In this document: positions 43,040-50,754 of the stretch, piece after piece
Position numbering within the stretch: position 1 is the first letter of the stretch
Layout of the letters: the number at the start of each line of letters is the position of its first letter
NCBI RefSeq assembly: GCF_000152745.1
Contig: NZ_CH672428.1
Coordinates: forward strand, 1,749,060 to 1,813,059
Source of the DNA: Oceanicaulis sp. HTCC2633
GTDB taxonomy: Bacteria; Pseudomonadota; Alphaproteobacteria; Caulobacterales; Maricaulaceae
Direction: 5' to 3'
DNA: 64,000 nt
Program-made: the position numbers and the translations under genes
Notes under the pieces: model-generated
What the model was told of the DNA's origin: nothing
Seen by the model: only the letters and a program-made list of their open reading frames with translations
Database searches by the model: none

Positions 43040-43378
43040 TCGCGTCCAGTGGGCCCGCTCGCGCAACTGCAGCGCGGGCGGAGCCGTCGCAAACTCGATC
43101 ACACGATGCGCTAGTCGGCATCCAAATCTTCGATGCAGTTCTGCTCTCAGAGCGCTACCAAAGCCAGCCAACCAATAAGATTCCAAAGCAGGAGAATACC
43201 CAGTCCATTAGTGATCGATATAATATGTTCTCATGATGCTCCTTTGTGAGAAGCAGCCCCAGCGAATGTCCGTTTTTGGACCGAGAGAATCAGAAGCTCA
43301 TGTCTTGGATTAGGGCGCTTAGCTGCCATTAGCCAGCAGACGAAAAGCCATAAGAATTCTCCATGACACTCGTCTATC
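43040..43378. other. Gap between porin and mobilization module
   Basis: About 340 bases with no supported gene between the convergent porin and TraD genes. A GC-rich stem (GCCCGC near 43052 with GCGGGC near 43076) just after the porin stop may help end its transcript, but it lacks a T-run. The rest is AT-richer and shows nothing recognisable. Confidence 0.4.
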
Positions 43379-43606
43379 TCAACCCTGCTGCTCCGCCTCG
43401 AACGCCCGCTTTCCCTTGCGCCTGAACAGGACCAGCGCCTGTGCACCATCCGGCCCGCGCAGCTTGGCGGCTACGGTGAGAAACGCACCATAAAGTGCAG
43501 CCCGATCATCGTCGGTTAGTTCGACCAGATTGGCCTTGGCCACAAGGCCGCCCAGCTCGATCAGTTGCCGGGTCCGTTCGCGGCGTTTGACCTGCCATTC
43601 GCGCAT
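43379..43606 (-). CDS. traD: TraD-like conjugal transfer protein
   Basis: A 75-residue protein resembling the small TraD of Ti/Ri-type plasmids, with the core 'RRERTRQLIELGGLVAKANL' and 'DDDRAALYGAFL'. In those plasmids traC and traD lie next to oriT and traA and encode accessory DNA-processing proteins (this TraD is not the F-plasmid coupling protein). The start at 43606 is the best ATG before the conserved core; the frame stays open further upstream through the end of traC. It follows traC on the minus strand. Confidence 0.7.
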   Translation of the reverse strand: MREWQVKRRERTRQLIELGGLVAKANLVELTDDDRAALYGAFLTVAAKLRGPDGAQALVLFRRKGKRAFEAEQQG

Positions 43607-43628
43607 GTCAGTTCGTGCCTTTGCCGCC

Positions 43629-43934
43629 TCAAGCCGATGCCGCGCCGCCGTCGAGCGGGAGAGTGCCTTCCTGCTGCTGGCGAGGTCCGCTCGAAGTGTC
43701 GTGTGACTTGCCCTGAAAGAAGGCCGCGCCGCGCTTGTGCCAGCCCTCCCCGATTGCCTTGTCGGTATTGGCAGCCGCATCGAGCAGCGCACCTGCAAGG
43801 GTCTCGGCATCGAGCACATCGGCTCCGGTTGCCGTGACCAGCACGCCGAGGTCGCGCACGCGGCGCTCCTTCAACTGTTTGGCCTTATCGGCCAGTGCTT
43901 TCAGTTCCGAATCAAAATCGCGGGGTTTGCGCAT
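43629..43934 (-). CDS. traC: TraC-like conjugal transfer protein
   Basis: A 101-residue, highly charged protein beginning 'MRKPRDFDSELKALADKAKQ', a coiled-coil region, followed by 'RVRDLGVLVTATGADVLD' and 'LAGALLDAA'. This matches the small TraC/TraD-type accessory proteins found opposite traA in Ti-type transfer regions of alphaproteobacteria. It probably helps the relaxosome bind oriT. The start at 43934 has GGAGACAAC upstream and diverges from traA across the oriT. Related proteins are sometimes annotated TraD, so the letter is less sure than the role. Confidence 0.7.
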   Translation of the reverse strand: MRKPRDFDSELKALADKAKQLKERRVRDLGVLVTATGADVLDAETLAGALLDAAANTDKAIGEGWHKRGAAFFQGKSHDTSSGPRQQQEGTLPLDGGAASA

Positions 43935-44050
43935 CTGTTGTCTCCATCGTTGGTGTGATGAAGCCATGATAATCGGTGAGCTTTCTCAATGCAGTAGGGT
44001 CGCCGGGACAGTGTGATACCGCCTAGTCCCGATCAGGATTTTATCATGAG

Positions 44051-44078
44051 AGGGCGCGCTTATACGTCGTGCCGACGT
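44051..44078. other. oriT: MobQ/Ti-type origin of transfer (oriT)
   Basis: The minus strand of 44051-44062 reads TAAGCGCGCCCT, one base from the RSF1010/R1162 nick region TAAG/TGCGCCCT and close to the Ti-plasmid nic site. Directly beside it, ACGTCG (44064-44069) and CGACGT (44073-44078) form a perfect inverted repeat with a 3-base loop, the expected relaxase-binding hairpin. By analogy, the nick falls between 44059 and 44058 on the minus strand. The site lies between divergent traC and traA, the usual place. Confidence 0.75.
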
Positions 44079-44107
44079 GGCGTTTGCGGTGTAACTGGAT
44101 TGCCGCC

Positions 44108-46993
44108 ATGGCAATCTTTCATTTCAGCGCAAAAGTCATCGGAAGGTCGAGCGGACGCAGTGCCGTTGCGGCTGCGGCCTATCGTGCTGGCGAACAGCTC
44201 CACGATCAGCGAATTGATCGAACCCATGATTTCACCAACAAGGCAGGCGTTCTCCACTCCGAAGTGATGCTGCCCAAAGGCGCGCCTGAAGCCTTCGCCG
44301 ATCGGGCCACGCTTTGGAATGCAGTCGAGGCTGCCGAGAAACGCAAGGATGCTCAGCTTGCCCGCGAGGTTGAGTTCGCCCTGCCCCGCGAGCTGTCGAA
44401 GAAGGACAACATCAAGCTGACCCGCGAGTTCGTGAAGGCCGAGTTTGTCGAGAAGGGCATGATCGCCGATCTCAATGTCCATTGGGATATTGGCGAAGAC
44501 GGCAAGGCCAAGCCGCACGCCCACGCCATGCTAACCATGCGCGAAGTGACCAAGGACGGCTTTGGCGCAAAGGTCCGCGACTGGAACAGGACCGCGCTCA
44601 TTGAACAATGGCGCGAGCGCTGGGCCGATCACGTCAACCGCGCGCTGGCGGAGCGCGACATCGATGCGCGGATCGACCACCGCAGCCTGGAAGCGCAGGG
44701 CATTGCGCTCGAACCGCAGGACAAGATCGGCCCCGCCGCCTCGCGCATTGGTGGACGCGGGTTGGAAGCCGAACGGATCGAAGAGCACCGCGCCATCGCC
44801 CAGCGCAATGGCGAGCGGATCATCGCCAATCCCGCGCTGGCATTGGATGCGATCACGCACCAGCAGGCGACCTTCACCCGGCGAGACCTTGCTGCCTTTG
44901 TTCACCGGCATAGCGACGGGAAGGAGCAGTTCGACGCGGCCTACAACGCCGTGCGCAGTTCCGCCGATATGATCGCCCTGGGCACGGACGGACGCGGGCA
45001 GGATCGCTTCACTTCGCGGGCGATGATCGAGGCCGAACAGCGCCTGCATCGCGCCGCCGACACGATGGCAGAGCGCAAGGGTCACGCCGTCAATGATGTG
45101 CAGCGAAACGCCGCTTTCGCCAATGCTGCGAAGCGCGGCTTAGTACTCTCCGGCGAGCAGAAGTCCGCCTTCGAGCATGTGACCAACAGCAAGGGCCTTA
45201 CTATTGTCGTTGGCTATGCCGGGACCGGCAAAAGCGCGATGCTTGGCGTTGCGCGCGAGGCTTGGGAAGGCGCTGGCAACACTGTGCGTGGCGCAGCGCT
45301 TTCCGGTATTGCCGCCGAAGGGATGGAGAACGGCTCTGGCATCGCATCGCGCACCATCGCCAGCCTAGAGCATCAATGGGGCAAAGGACGCGAACAGCTC
45401 ACGTCCCGCGATGTGCTTGTTATCGACGAGGCGGGCATGGTCGGCACGCGCCAGATGGAGCGCGTACTGTCCCATGCCGCGAAGGCCGGGGCGAATGTTG
45501 TTCTGGTGGGCGACCAGCAGCAGTTGCAGGCCATCGAGGCAGGCGCAGCCTTCCGGGCAATCCACGAGCGCCACGGCGGCGTCGAGATCAGCGAAGTCCG
45601 CCGCCAGCTTTCCGCATGGCAGCAAGACGCGACCAGGCACCTCGCCACGGGCCGCACCGGCGAGGCTATCAGCACCTATGAAGAGCGCGGGATGGTCCAT
45701 GCCGCCGATACGCGCGAGACTGCGCGCGCTGACCTGATCCTGCGTTGGAATCAGGAACGACAGGACAGCCCCGGCGACAGCCGGATCATCCTTACGCACA
45801 CCAATGACGAGGTCCGCGAGCTGAACCGGATGGCGCGCGAAAAGATGCGCAAGGCTGGCGCACTGGGTGCCGATGCCACCATCAAAGCAGCACGCGGCGA
45901 ACGCCAGTTCGCGTCGGGCGACCGCATCATCTTCCTGCGCAACGAGCGCGGGCTTGGGGTCAAGAACGGAACTCTCGGAACGGTCGCAATGGCCAATGAC
46001 CAAAGCATGGCCGTGCGCACCGACGATGGCCGCGAGGTTGCGTTCGACACCAAGGATTATGCGCACATCGATCATGGCTACGCGGCCACGATCCACAAGG
46101 CGCAGGGCATGACAGTGGACCGGGCCCATGTGCTCGCCACACCGGGCTTGGACAGCCATTCTGCCTATGTTGCCATGTCGCGCCACCGCGAGGGGCTGGC
46201 GCTTCATTATGGGCGCAATGATTTTGCCGACCAGTCCAAGCTTGTCCGATTGCTAAGCCGCGAGCGCGGGAAGGATTTGGCGGGCGACTACAAGCCCGAG
46301 CAGGCTTTCGCCGAACTGCGCGGAATCAGCTTCCGCGAGCGGATCATCGAGGTGGTTCGACAGGTGCCCGAACGCGCCAAATCGATCTTCGGAAACTTCC
46401 GTCCGCAGGCACGGCAGCTTGAGCCAATCCCGGCATTGGCGAACATGCAAGACGACCAGCGTCGCGCGGTCGAACGCTACGCCCGTGCGCTTGGCGATAT
46501 CGCTACGATGCAAACGAAGGGTTTGCCCGTCCTCCCGCATCAAAAGGCCGCTCTGGAGAAGGCTGGAAAGGCGCTTGATGCGATCCGGCCCCATGCCGCC
46601 ACCGATCTCGCCAAGGCACTGGATCGGCGTCCCGAGCTGATTGCAGAGGCCGCTGGCGGGCGCAGCCAGGAAGCCATGCGCGCCATGCAGCATGAGGCTG
46701 CCGTGCGCACCGATCCGGCGCTTCGAACCGAACGCTTTGTCAGCGATTGGCAGGGACTCAGCACGGCCCGCAAGCAGCTTGAGCAGCAGGGCGACCGTGC
46801 GGGCGCTGCCCGCGTATCGGCAAAGCAGAACGAGCTGGCGAAGTCGCTTGAACGCGATCCGCAGGTCGAAGGTCTTCTGCGCGGGAAGAGCCGCGAACTT
46901 GGCATCGATCCGAAACCCGAACGCAGCATCGCAAACGAACTCAGCACAACCCTCACCCGCGAGCGCACCCGCTCTTTCGACATGGGCATTTAG
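44108..46993 (+). CDS. traA: TraA relaxase-helicase (MobQ type)
   Basis: A 961-residue bifunctional enzyme. The N-terminal MobA/MobL relaxase domain (about residues 1-240) begins 'MAIFHFSAKVIGRSSGRSAV' and has the metal-binding HxH in 'KPHAHAMLTMREV'; it nicks one strand at oriT and stays bound to the 5' end. Residues about 340-720 form a RecD/TraI-like helicase with Walker A GYAGTGKSAM, Walker B VLVIDEAGMVG and 'GDQQQLQAIEAG'. The start at 44108 places the conserved leader at the N terminus. It is somewhat shorter than Ti-plasmid TraA. It should process the element for transfer through a helper's secretion system. Confidence 0.93.
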   Translation: MAIFHFSAKVIGRSSGRSAVAAAAYRAGEQLHDQRIDRTHDFTNKAGVLHSEVMLPKGAPEAFADRATLWNAVEAAEKRKDAQLAREVEFALPRELSKKDNIKLTREFVKAEFVEKGMIADLNVHWDIGEDGKAKPHAHAMLTMREVTKDGFGAKVRDWNRTALIEQWRERWADHVNRALAERDIDARIDHRSLEAQGIALEPQDKIGPAASRIGGRGLEAERIEEHRAIAQRNGERIIANPALALDAITHQQATFTRRDLAAFVHRHSDGKEQFDAAYNAVRSSADMIALGTDGRGQDRFTSRAMIEAEQRLHRAADTMAERKGHAVNDVQRNAAFANAAKRGLVLSGEQKSAFEHVTNSKGLTIVVGYAGTGKSAMLGVAREAWEGAGNTVRGAALSGIAAEGMENGSGIASRTIASLEHQWGKGREQLTSRDVLVIDEAGMVGTRQMERVLSHAAKAGANVVLVGDQQQLQAIEAGAAFRAIHERHGGVEISEVRRQLSAWQQDATRHLATGRTGEAISTYEERGMVHAADTRETARADLILRWNQERQDSPGDSRIILTHTNDEVRELNRMAREKMRKAGALGADATIKAARGERQFASGDRIIFLRNERGLGVKNGTLGTVAMANDQSMAVRTDDGREVAFDTKDYAHIDHGYAATIHKAQGMTVDRAHVLATPGLDSHSAYVAMSRHREGLALHYGRNDFADQSKLVRLLSRERGKDLAGDYKPEQAFAELRGISFRERIIEVVRQVPERAKSIFGNFRPQARQLEPIPALANMQDDQRRAVERYARALGDIATMQTKGLPVLPHQKAALEKAGKALDAIRPHAATDLAKALDRRPELIAEAAGGRSQEAMRAMQHEAAVRTDPALRTERFVSDWQGLSTARKQLEQQGDRAGAARVSAKQNELAKSLERDPQVEGLLRGKSRELGIDPKPERSIANELSTTLTRERTRSFDMGI

Positions 46994-47003
46994 GAGAACC
47001 GAA

Positions 47004-47771
47004 ATGGAAGAAGACCACATCGAAGAAGTGCAACTGGACCTCGAAGTCGAGGAACCACCAACCCCAGAACGGGAAGCCGTTACGGAGAGCGACCCGGCAA
47101 CAGAGGCCTTCGCCCGTCTCGAAGGCGAAATGGCGATGGTGAGACATACGGTCCAGAACATGGCCAGGGAACGAGCCGACATCGTGATTCCGGACTACAC
47201 GGCCACACTCGGCCAGATCGCTACTCAGCTAGAGGAGGTGTCCGAAATCCTGGGGGTTATGGGCAGCAAACCCGCAATGAAGCTCACTCCCGAGACGATT
47301 GCCGATCAGATTGCCCACGCCTCCGAAGGTTCGCGTCGTTACGACAGCAACCAGCTCATGAAGGCCCAAAACTTCCATCGTGAGGCAACTGCCGAGATGC
47401 ACACACTGGTAGGGCGCGCCCGCACCATCGAAGAACAGAACCGCAAGTTGCAGCACATGGCAGGCGCGGGCCTACTTGCCGGTATCCTGCTCTGGTCAGT
47501 ACTTCCCGGTACCATCGCCCGCGCCATGCCCGAAAGATGGCAGTGGCCCGAACGGATGGCGGAACGAGTTCTGGGAGAGTCGTCGCGGTGGAACGCGGGC
47601 AGCAGGATGATGCAGAGTGCCGATCCTCTCGCGTGGCATGTCCTTGTTGCGGCGGCTGACATGCAGCGAGATAACCGGGACAAGATTGAAGATTGCAGGA
47701 AACGTGCGAATTCGAGCGGGAAGAACGTATCCTGCACGCTCCAGATTCGGGCGCAAAACGGAGACGACTAG
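47004..47771 (+). CDS. DUF6118-like membrane-anchored protein of the mobilization module
   Basis: A 255-residue protein starting 11 bases after traA with AGGAG upstream (46992-46996). It has an acidic N terminus, a long helical and probably coiled-coil middle, one membrane segment at about residues 152-172 ('AGAGLLAGILLWSVLP'), and a C-terminal region with two cysteines. Proteins of this layout (DUF6118 type) commonly follow traA in sphingomonad-type mobile elements. The role is unknown; linkage to the relaxase suggests help in transfer or entry exclusion, which is inference. Confidence 0.7.
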   Translation: MEEDHIEEVQLDLEVEEPPTPEREAVTESDPATEAFARLEGEMAMVRHTVQNMARERADIVIPDYTATLGQIATQLEEVSEILGVMGSKPAMKLTPETIADQIAHASEGSRRYDSNQLMKAQNFHREATAEMHTLVGRARTIEEQNRKLQHMAGAGLLAGILLWSVLPGTIARAMPERWQWPERMAERVLGESSRWNAGSRMMQSADPLAWHVLVAAADMQRDNRDKIEDCRKRANSSGKNVSCTLQIRAQNGDD

Positions 47772-47847
47772 CGCGCCGGAAATCGCCTTCACGCACCAAG
47801 AAGCGTCCCGGAAAGCCCCAGATTGTGCTGGAAAAGCCCGCACATTG

Positions 47848-47856
47848 TGTGGGGTC
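47848..47856 (+). repeat. Putative integrase arm-site copy, right end
   Basis: TGTGGGGTC, a direct repeat of 28943-28951, lies about 50 bases inside the right junction and is likewise followed by GGAAC. The sequence from 47772 to the junction holds no gene. Confidence 0.4.
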
Positions 47857-47901
47857 AATCGTAGGAACGCTTTCTACAAGTCTGCCGAATTTTGTTTTAA
47901 A

Positions 47902-47908
47902 ACAACGC
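47902..47908. repeat. Right attachment-site core (attR)
   Basis: ACAACGC matches ACAATGC at 28820-28826 with one difference. The CAA here is in phase with the downstream M14 fragment, so excision at this codon would restore the peptidase gene exactly. Confidence 0.6.
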
Positions 47909-48268
47909 ACTAAGGCGGTTGACTGGCGCACCCGACATGCGCCCTACCTGCTTCTGGACTTTCACGCGACCCGTCGTGACGTGCTCTACACCCCGCCGGA
48001 CGCAGCCGAACTGACGCCGTTTGCGTTCAGCGAGGACTGGATCGCCCTGATCTCCGCGGCCTGGCCCGGTGACGAGCCGGCCTTTGACCGCGGCCCCAGC
48101 CACAATGTGGGCATGCCCACCTCCAAGACCTGGTTTGCGGACACTTACGCCGCGCCCGGCGTCACCGTAGAGTACGGCGATGACACCGATCGCGACCGCA
48201 TCACCGCCCTGTCGCAGACCGCGGCGCGGGCCCTGGTGCGTTATCTTGGCGTGGCGCAGGCCGACTGA
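47906..48268 (+). pseudogene. M14 zinc carboxypeptidase, 3' half (split by mobile element)
   Basis: The C-terminal 120 codons of the peptidase begun at 27957. 'LLLDFHATRRD' carries the third zinc ligand (His) and 'VTVEYGDDTDRD' the catalytic glutamate. It has no start codon or ribosome-binding site of its own; the open frame upstream of 47906 is element sequence. It resumes the reading phase of the 5' half exactly. Confidence 0.88.
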
Positions 48269-48350
48269 GCCGTCCGTCAGTCGTTCTCTCCTCGTCCCGA
48301 TGCGGGTTACGCCCTAGATCCTGTGCGCGACGCAAGGAGGATGAAGGCGC

Positions 48351-48575
48351 ATGAGTCCGGAACAGATCAGCGAAGTCATCGCGCTCGCCTGGGCTGACGA
48401 TGTGAGCTTTGAGGCGATAAAAGCAGAGACCGGGCTCAGCGAGCCGGAAGTCATTGCGATCATGCGCAGCTCGCTGAAGCCATCAAGCTTCAGGCTCTGG
48501 CGCCAGCGCGTGTCCGGACGGGTCAGCAAGCATGCCAGGATCAAGGCCATGCGGGACAACGCCCCTAGACCCTGA
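48351..48575 (+). CDS. TIGR03643-like small conserved protein
   Basis: A 74-residue protein matching the TIGR03643 pattern: 'EVIALAWADDVSFEAIKAET', then 'EVIAIMRSSLKPSSFRLWRQ' and a basic 'RVSGRVSKH' tail. The fold is probably helix-turn-helix-like and the function is not known. An AAGGAGG-type RBS lies at 48334-48340. Its 3' end overlaps the end of the ABC-F gene by 11 bases in convergent orientation. Confidence 0.82.
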   Translation: MSPEQISEVIALAWADDVSFEAIKAETGLSEPEVIAIMRSSLKPSSFRLWRQRVSGRVSKHARIKAMRDNAPRP

Positions 48576-50160
48576 TTGTGCCCTTGTCGGCCTGGAGGAT
48601 CAGCTTGCGATAGTCATTGAGGTCGCCGTCATAGCGGGTGGCGCGACCGTTATTGACCAGCCAGAGCTGATCCGCCGTGCCTTCGGCCAGATAGACATCG
48701 TGGGTGATGAGGATCACCGCGCCCTTATAGTCGTTGAGCGCGTAGATCAGCGCTTCGCGGCTGTCGATATCCAGGTGCGAGGTCGGTTCGTCGAGGATCA
48801 GCACATGAGGCTTTTCCATCGCCATCAGGCCCAGGAGGAGGCGGACCTTCTCGCCGCCTGACAGCTTCTCGATCTTGGTGCCGACCTTCTCATGGGGAAA
48901 GCCCATGGCGGCGGCCGCGGCGCGCTGCTTGGATTCCGGCGATCCCTGGGGCAATGCGTCCTGAACGTGCTGCAGCACGGTTTCGCCTTCGCGCAGCTCG
49001 TCCATCTGGTCCTGGGAGAAATACCCGATCCGCAACGAGCGCGGCGCGGTGCGGTCGCCCGCAATCAGCGGCAGGCGCTCTGCGATGGATTTGACGAGCG
49101 TGGTCTTGCCCTGACCATTGGCGCCGACAATGGCGATGCGATCCTCGGGATCAAGGCGCAGATCGACGCCCTTGAGGATCACCGCATCCTCGCCATACCC
49201 CACCTTGGCGTCGCGCAATTGCAGAAGCGGCGGCGACAGCGTGTCGGCCGAGCTGGGGAAGGAAAACGGGGTCGTGCGCTCGGCGATGGGGATGGTGATT
49301 TCCTGCATCTTCTCGAGCCGCTTGACCCGCGACTGGGCCTGGCTGGCCTTGGAGGCCTTGGCGCCGAAGCGGTCGATGAAGGCCTGCAGGTGCGCGCGAT
49401 CGGCTTCCTGCTTGGCGCGCTGGCTTTCAAGGAGCGCAGTCTTGGCGGCGCGCAGCTTCAGCCAGGCGTCATAACCGCCCGGCGAGATCGACAGCTGCTG
49501 GTGTTCGAGCGCCAGCGTATGGGTGACGCAGCGATTGAGCATTTCCCGGTCGTGGCTGACGATCAGCACGGTGTGGGGGTATTTCTTCAGATAGCTCTCA
49601 AGCCAGGCCGCGCCCTCAAGGTCGAGATAGTTGGTCGGCTCGTCGAGCAGCAGAAGATCAGGTTCCGAGAACAGGACGCCCGCAATCGCGGCGCGCATGC
49701 GCCAGCCGCCGGAGAACTCTTTCGTCGGCCGATAGAGATCGGCGTCGCTGAACCCCAGACCCATCAGGACTTCCGCCGCGCGTGATTCCGCAGACCAGGC
49801 GTCGATATCGGCAAGACGCATATGGATCTCACCGATCCGGTCGGGGTCGGTCGCGGTCTCCGCCTCCTGCATCAGGGCATGGCGTTCGGCATCGGTGGCC
49901 AGCACCACATCGAGAATGGTGTCGTCAGAGGCTTCCACCTCCTGAGCCACCCAGCCCATGCGCGCGCCCTTGATCAAACGGATCGGGGAGTCCGGCGACG
50001 GCTGGTCGATCTCTTCCCGGATCAGCCGCAGAAGCGTGGACTTGCCCGTGCCGTTGCGCCCCACCAGACCGACCTTCCAGCCGCTGGAGATTTGCGCCGA
50101 GGCGTTTTCAAACAGCGAGCGGGCGCCGATGCGGTAGTCGAGATTTGAGATCGTAAGCAT
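48565..50160 (-). CDS. ABC-F family ATPase
   Basis: A 531-residue soluble protein with two ABC ATPase domains and no membrane part, the ABC-F layout. Walker A motifs are GRNGTGKST (about residues 35-43) and GANGQGKTT (second domain). Both signature/Walker B pairs are intact (FSGGWRMR...LLLDEPT and LSGGEKVR...LILDEPTS), with the interdomain linker between them. ABC-F proteins act at the ribosome, easing stalled translation or protecting against antibiotics. Which subgroup (Uup, EttA, YbiT-like) cannot be fixed by eye. It stands alone between convergent and divergent neighbours. Confidence 0.92.
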   Translation of the reverse strand: MLTISNLDYRIGARSLFENASAQISSGWKVGLVGRNGTGKSTLLRLIREEIDQPSPDSPIRLIKGARMGWVAQEVEASDDTILDVVLATDAERHALMQEAETATDPDRIGEIHMRLADIDAWSAESRAAEVLMGLGFSDADLYRPTKEFSGGWRMRAAIAGVLFSEPDLLLLDEPTNYLDLEGAAWLESYLKKYPHTVLIVSHDREMLNRCVTHTLALEHQQLSISPGGYDAWLKLRAAKTALLESQRAKQEADRAHLQAFIDRFGAKASKASQAQSRVKRLEKMQEITIPIAERTTPFSFPSSADTLSPPLLQLRDAKVGYGEDAVILKGVDLRLDPEDRIAIVGANGQGKTTLVKSIAERLPLIAGDRTAPRSLRIGYFSQDQMDELREGETVLQHVQDALPQGSPESKQRAAAAAMGFPHEKVGTKIEKLSGGEKVRLLLGLMAMEKPHVLILDEPTSHLDIDSREALIYALNDYKGAVILITHDVYLAEGTADQLWLVNNGRATRYDGDLNDYRKLILQADKGTIRV

Positions 50161-50297
50161 GGGGGCGGTGTAACCGTCACAGCGCCAGACGCAATGAAAA
50201 CACGCTGCACCTGCAGCATTCGGCCCTCATTCAACAGACGCGTTCATTGTCACAAATTCGTTGCGAACCATGGACAAGCGTCAAAATGTATATACGC

Positions 50298-50315
50298 TGC
50301 ATAGACATTGCATAG
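50298..50315. promoter_or_regulatory. Tandem TGCATAG repeats, candidate operator
   Basis: TGCATAG occurs at 50298-50304 and 50309-50315, an 11-base period or one helical turn. A TATATA promoter-like element lies just upstream (50289-50294). The repeats sit 24 bases before the small putative DNA-binding protein at 50339, an arrangement typical of ribbon-helix-helix repressors that bind tandem sites in their own promoter. Confidence 0.45.
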
Positions 50316-50338
50316 CAGATCGGGACCGGAGTGCGCTC

Positions 50339-50518
50339 ATGGCGGACGAGAAGAAGGCCAAGAAGAAAAAGGACAGCCAGCTTGTCATCCGCCTGAACAA
50401 GGATCAGCGCGACCAGTTCGTTCAGCTATGCGATGAGCTGGATACCAGCGCCGCCCGGGAGCTGCGCCTCTTCATCAAGGGCTTCATCGCCCGGCACAAG
50501 CCTGAAGTGTCCGCCTGA
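50339..50518 (+). CDS. Small ribbon-helix-helix-like protein
   Basis: A 59-residue protein with a Lys-rich N terminus and then 'QLVIRLNKDQRDQFVQLCDE', a beta strand followed by a helix as in CopG/Arc-type ribbon-helix-helix repressors, and 'SAARELRLFIKGFIARH' as the second helix. Start at 50339 with GGAG near 50328. Identification is by pattern only. Tandem repeats in its promoter support a DNA-binding role. A 38-residue basic protein follows 38 bases downstream. Confidence 0.65.
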   Translation: MADEKKAKKKKDSQLVIRLNKDQRDQFVQLCDELDTSAARELRLFIKGFIARHKPEVSA

Positions 50519-50556
50519 TCCCAAAAGACGCGCCTCACCTAAAAAGGAGACCCGAC

Positions 50557-50673
50557 ATGGCGTCGAAGAAAGTCAAAGACCTGAAAAAAGAGATCAAAGC
50601 GCGCAAGCAAAAGATCGAAAAGCAGGAAACCAAGCTGAAAAAGGCGAAAAAAGCGCTCAAGAAAGCCGCTTGA
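50557..50673 (+). CDS. 38-residue Lys-rich coiled-coil protein
   Basis: A short gene with a strong AAGGAGA RBS (50544-50550) and ATG at 50557. The product is almost entirely Lys, Ala, Glu and Gln with heptad spacing (KKVKDLKKEIKARKQ), so it should be a basic helix or coiled coil. It may bind nucleic acid or ribosomes. It is followed by a clear intrinsic terminator, which supports it as a real, separately ending transcript. No family is recognised. Confidence 0.6.
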   Translation: MASKKVKDLKKEIKARKQKIEKQETKLKKAKKALKKAA

Positions 50674-50692
50674 CGCCAGGCCCAGCCTGACG

Positions 50693-50725
50693 AAAAAGCC
50701 CGCCGGTTCATCCGGCGGGCTTTTT
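50693..50725 (+). terminator. Intrinsic terminator (bidirectional)
   Basis: AAAAAGCCCGCCGG and CCGGCGGGCTTTTT pair perfectly around a 5-base loop, giving a GC-rich 9-bp stem flanked by A and T runs. It ends the small-protein transcript on the plus strand and, because of the A-run, can also stop the M28 peptidase transcript coming from the right. Confidence 0.9.
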
Positions 50726-50754
50726 GCTGACTGAAGGCGTCTGCCCCCTCGGCG

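Larger units (their letters stand above)
28824..47905. mobile_element. Integrative mobilizable element inserted in the M14 peptidase gene (about 19.1 kb)
   Basis: Boundaries are set by the split M14 gene. The element has a P4-type integrase next to the left end, AlpA/excisionase-like regulators, an AbiE toxin-antitoxin pair, a nested IS91-type unit, a five-gene cargo cluster and a mobilization module (TraD, TraC, oriT, TraA). It has no type IV secretion or coupling-protein genes, so it is mobilizable rather than self-transmissible. TGTGGGGTC occurs near both ends (28943-28951 and 47848-47856), in line with integrase arm sites. Several segments (30.2-33.1 kb, 36.9-38.3 kb) look less GC-rich than the backbone. 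Confidence 0.85.
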
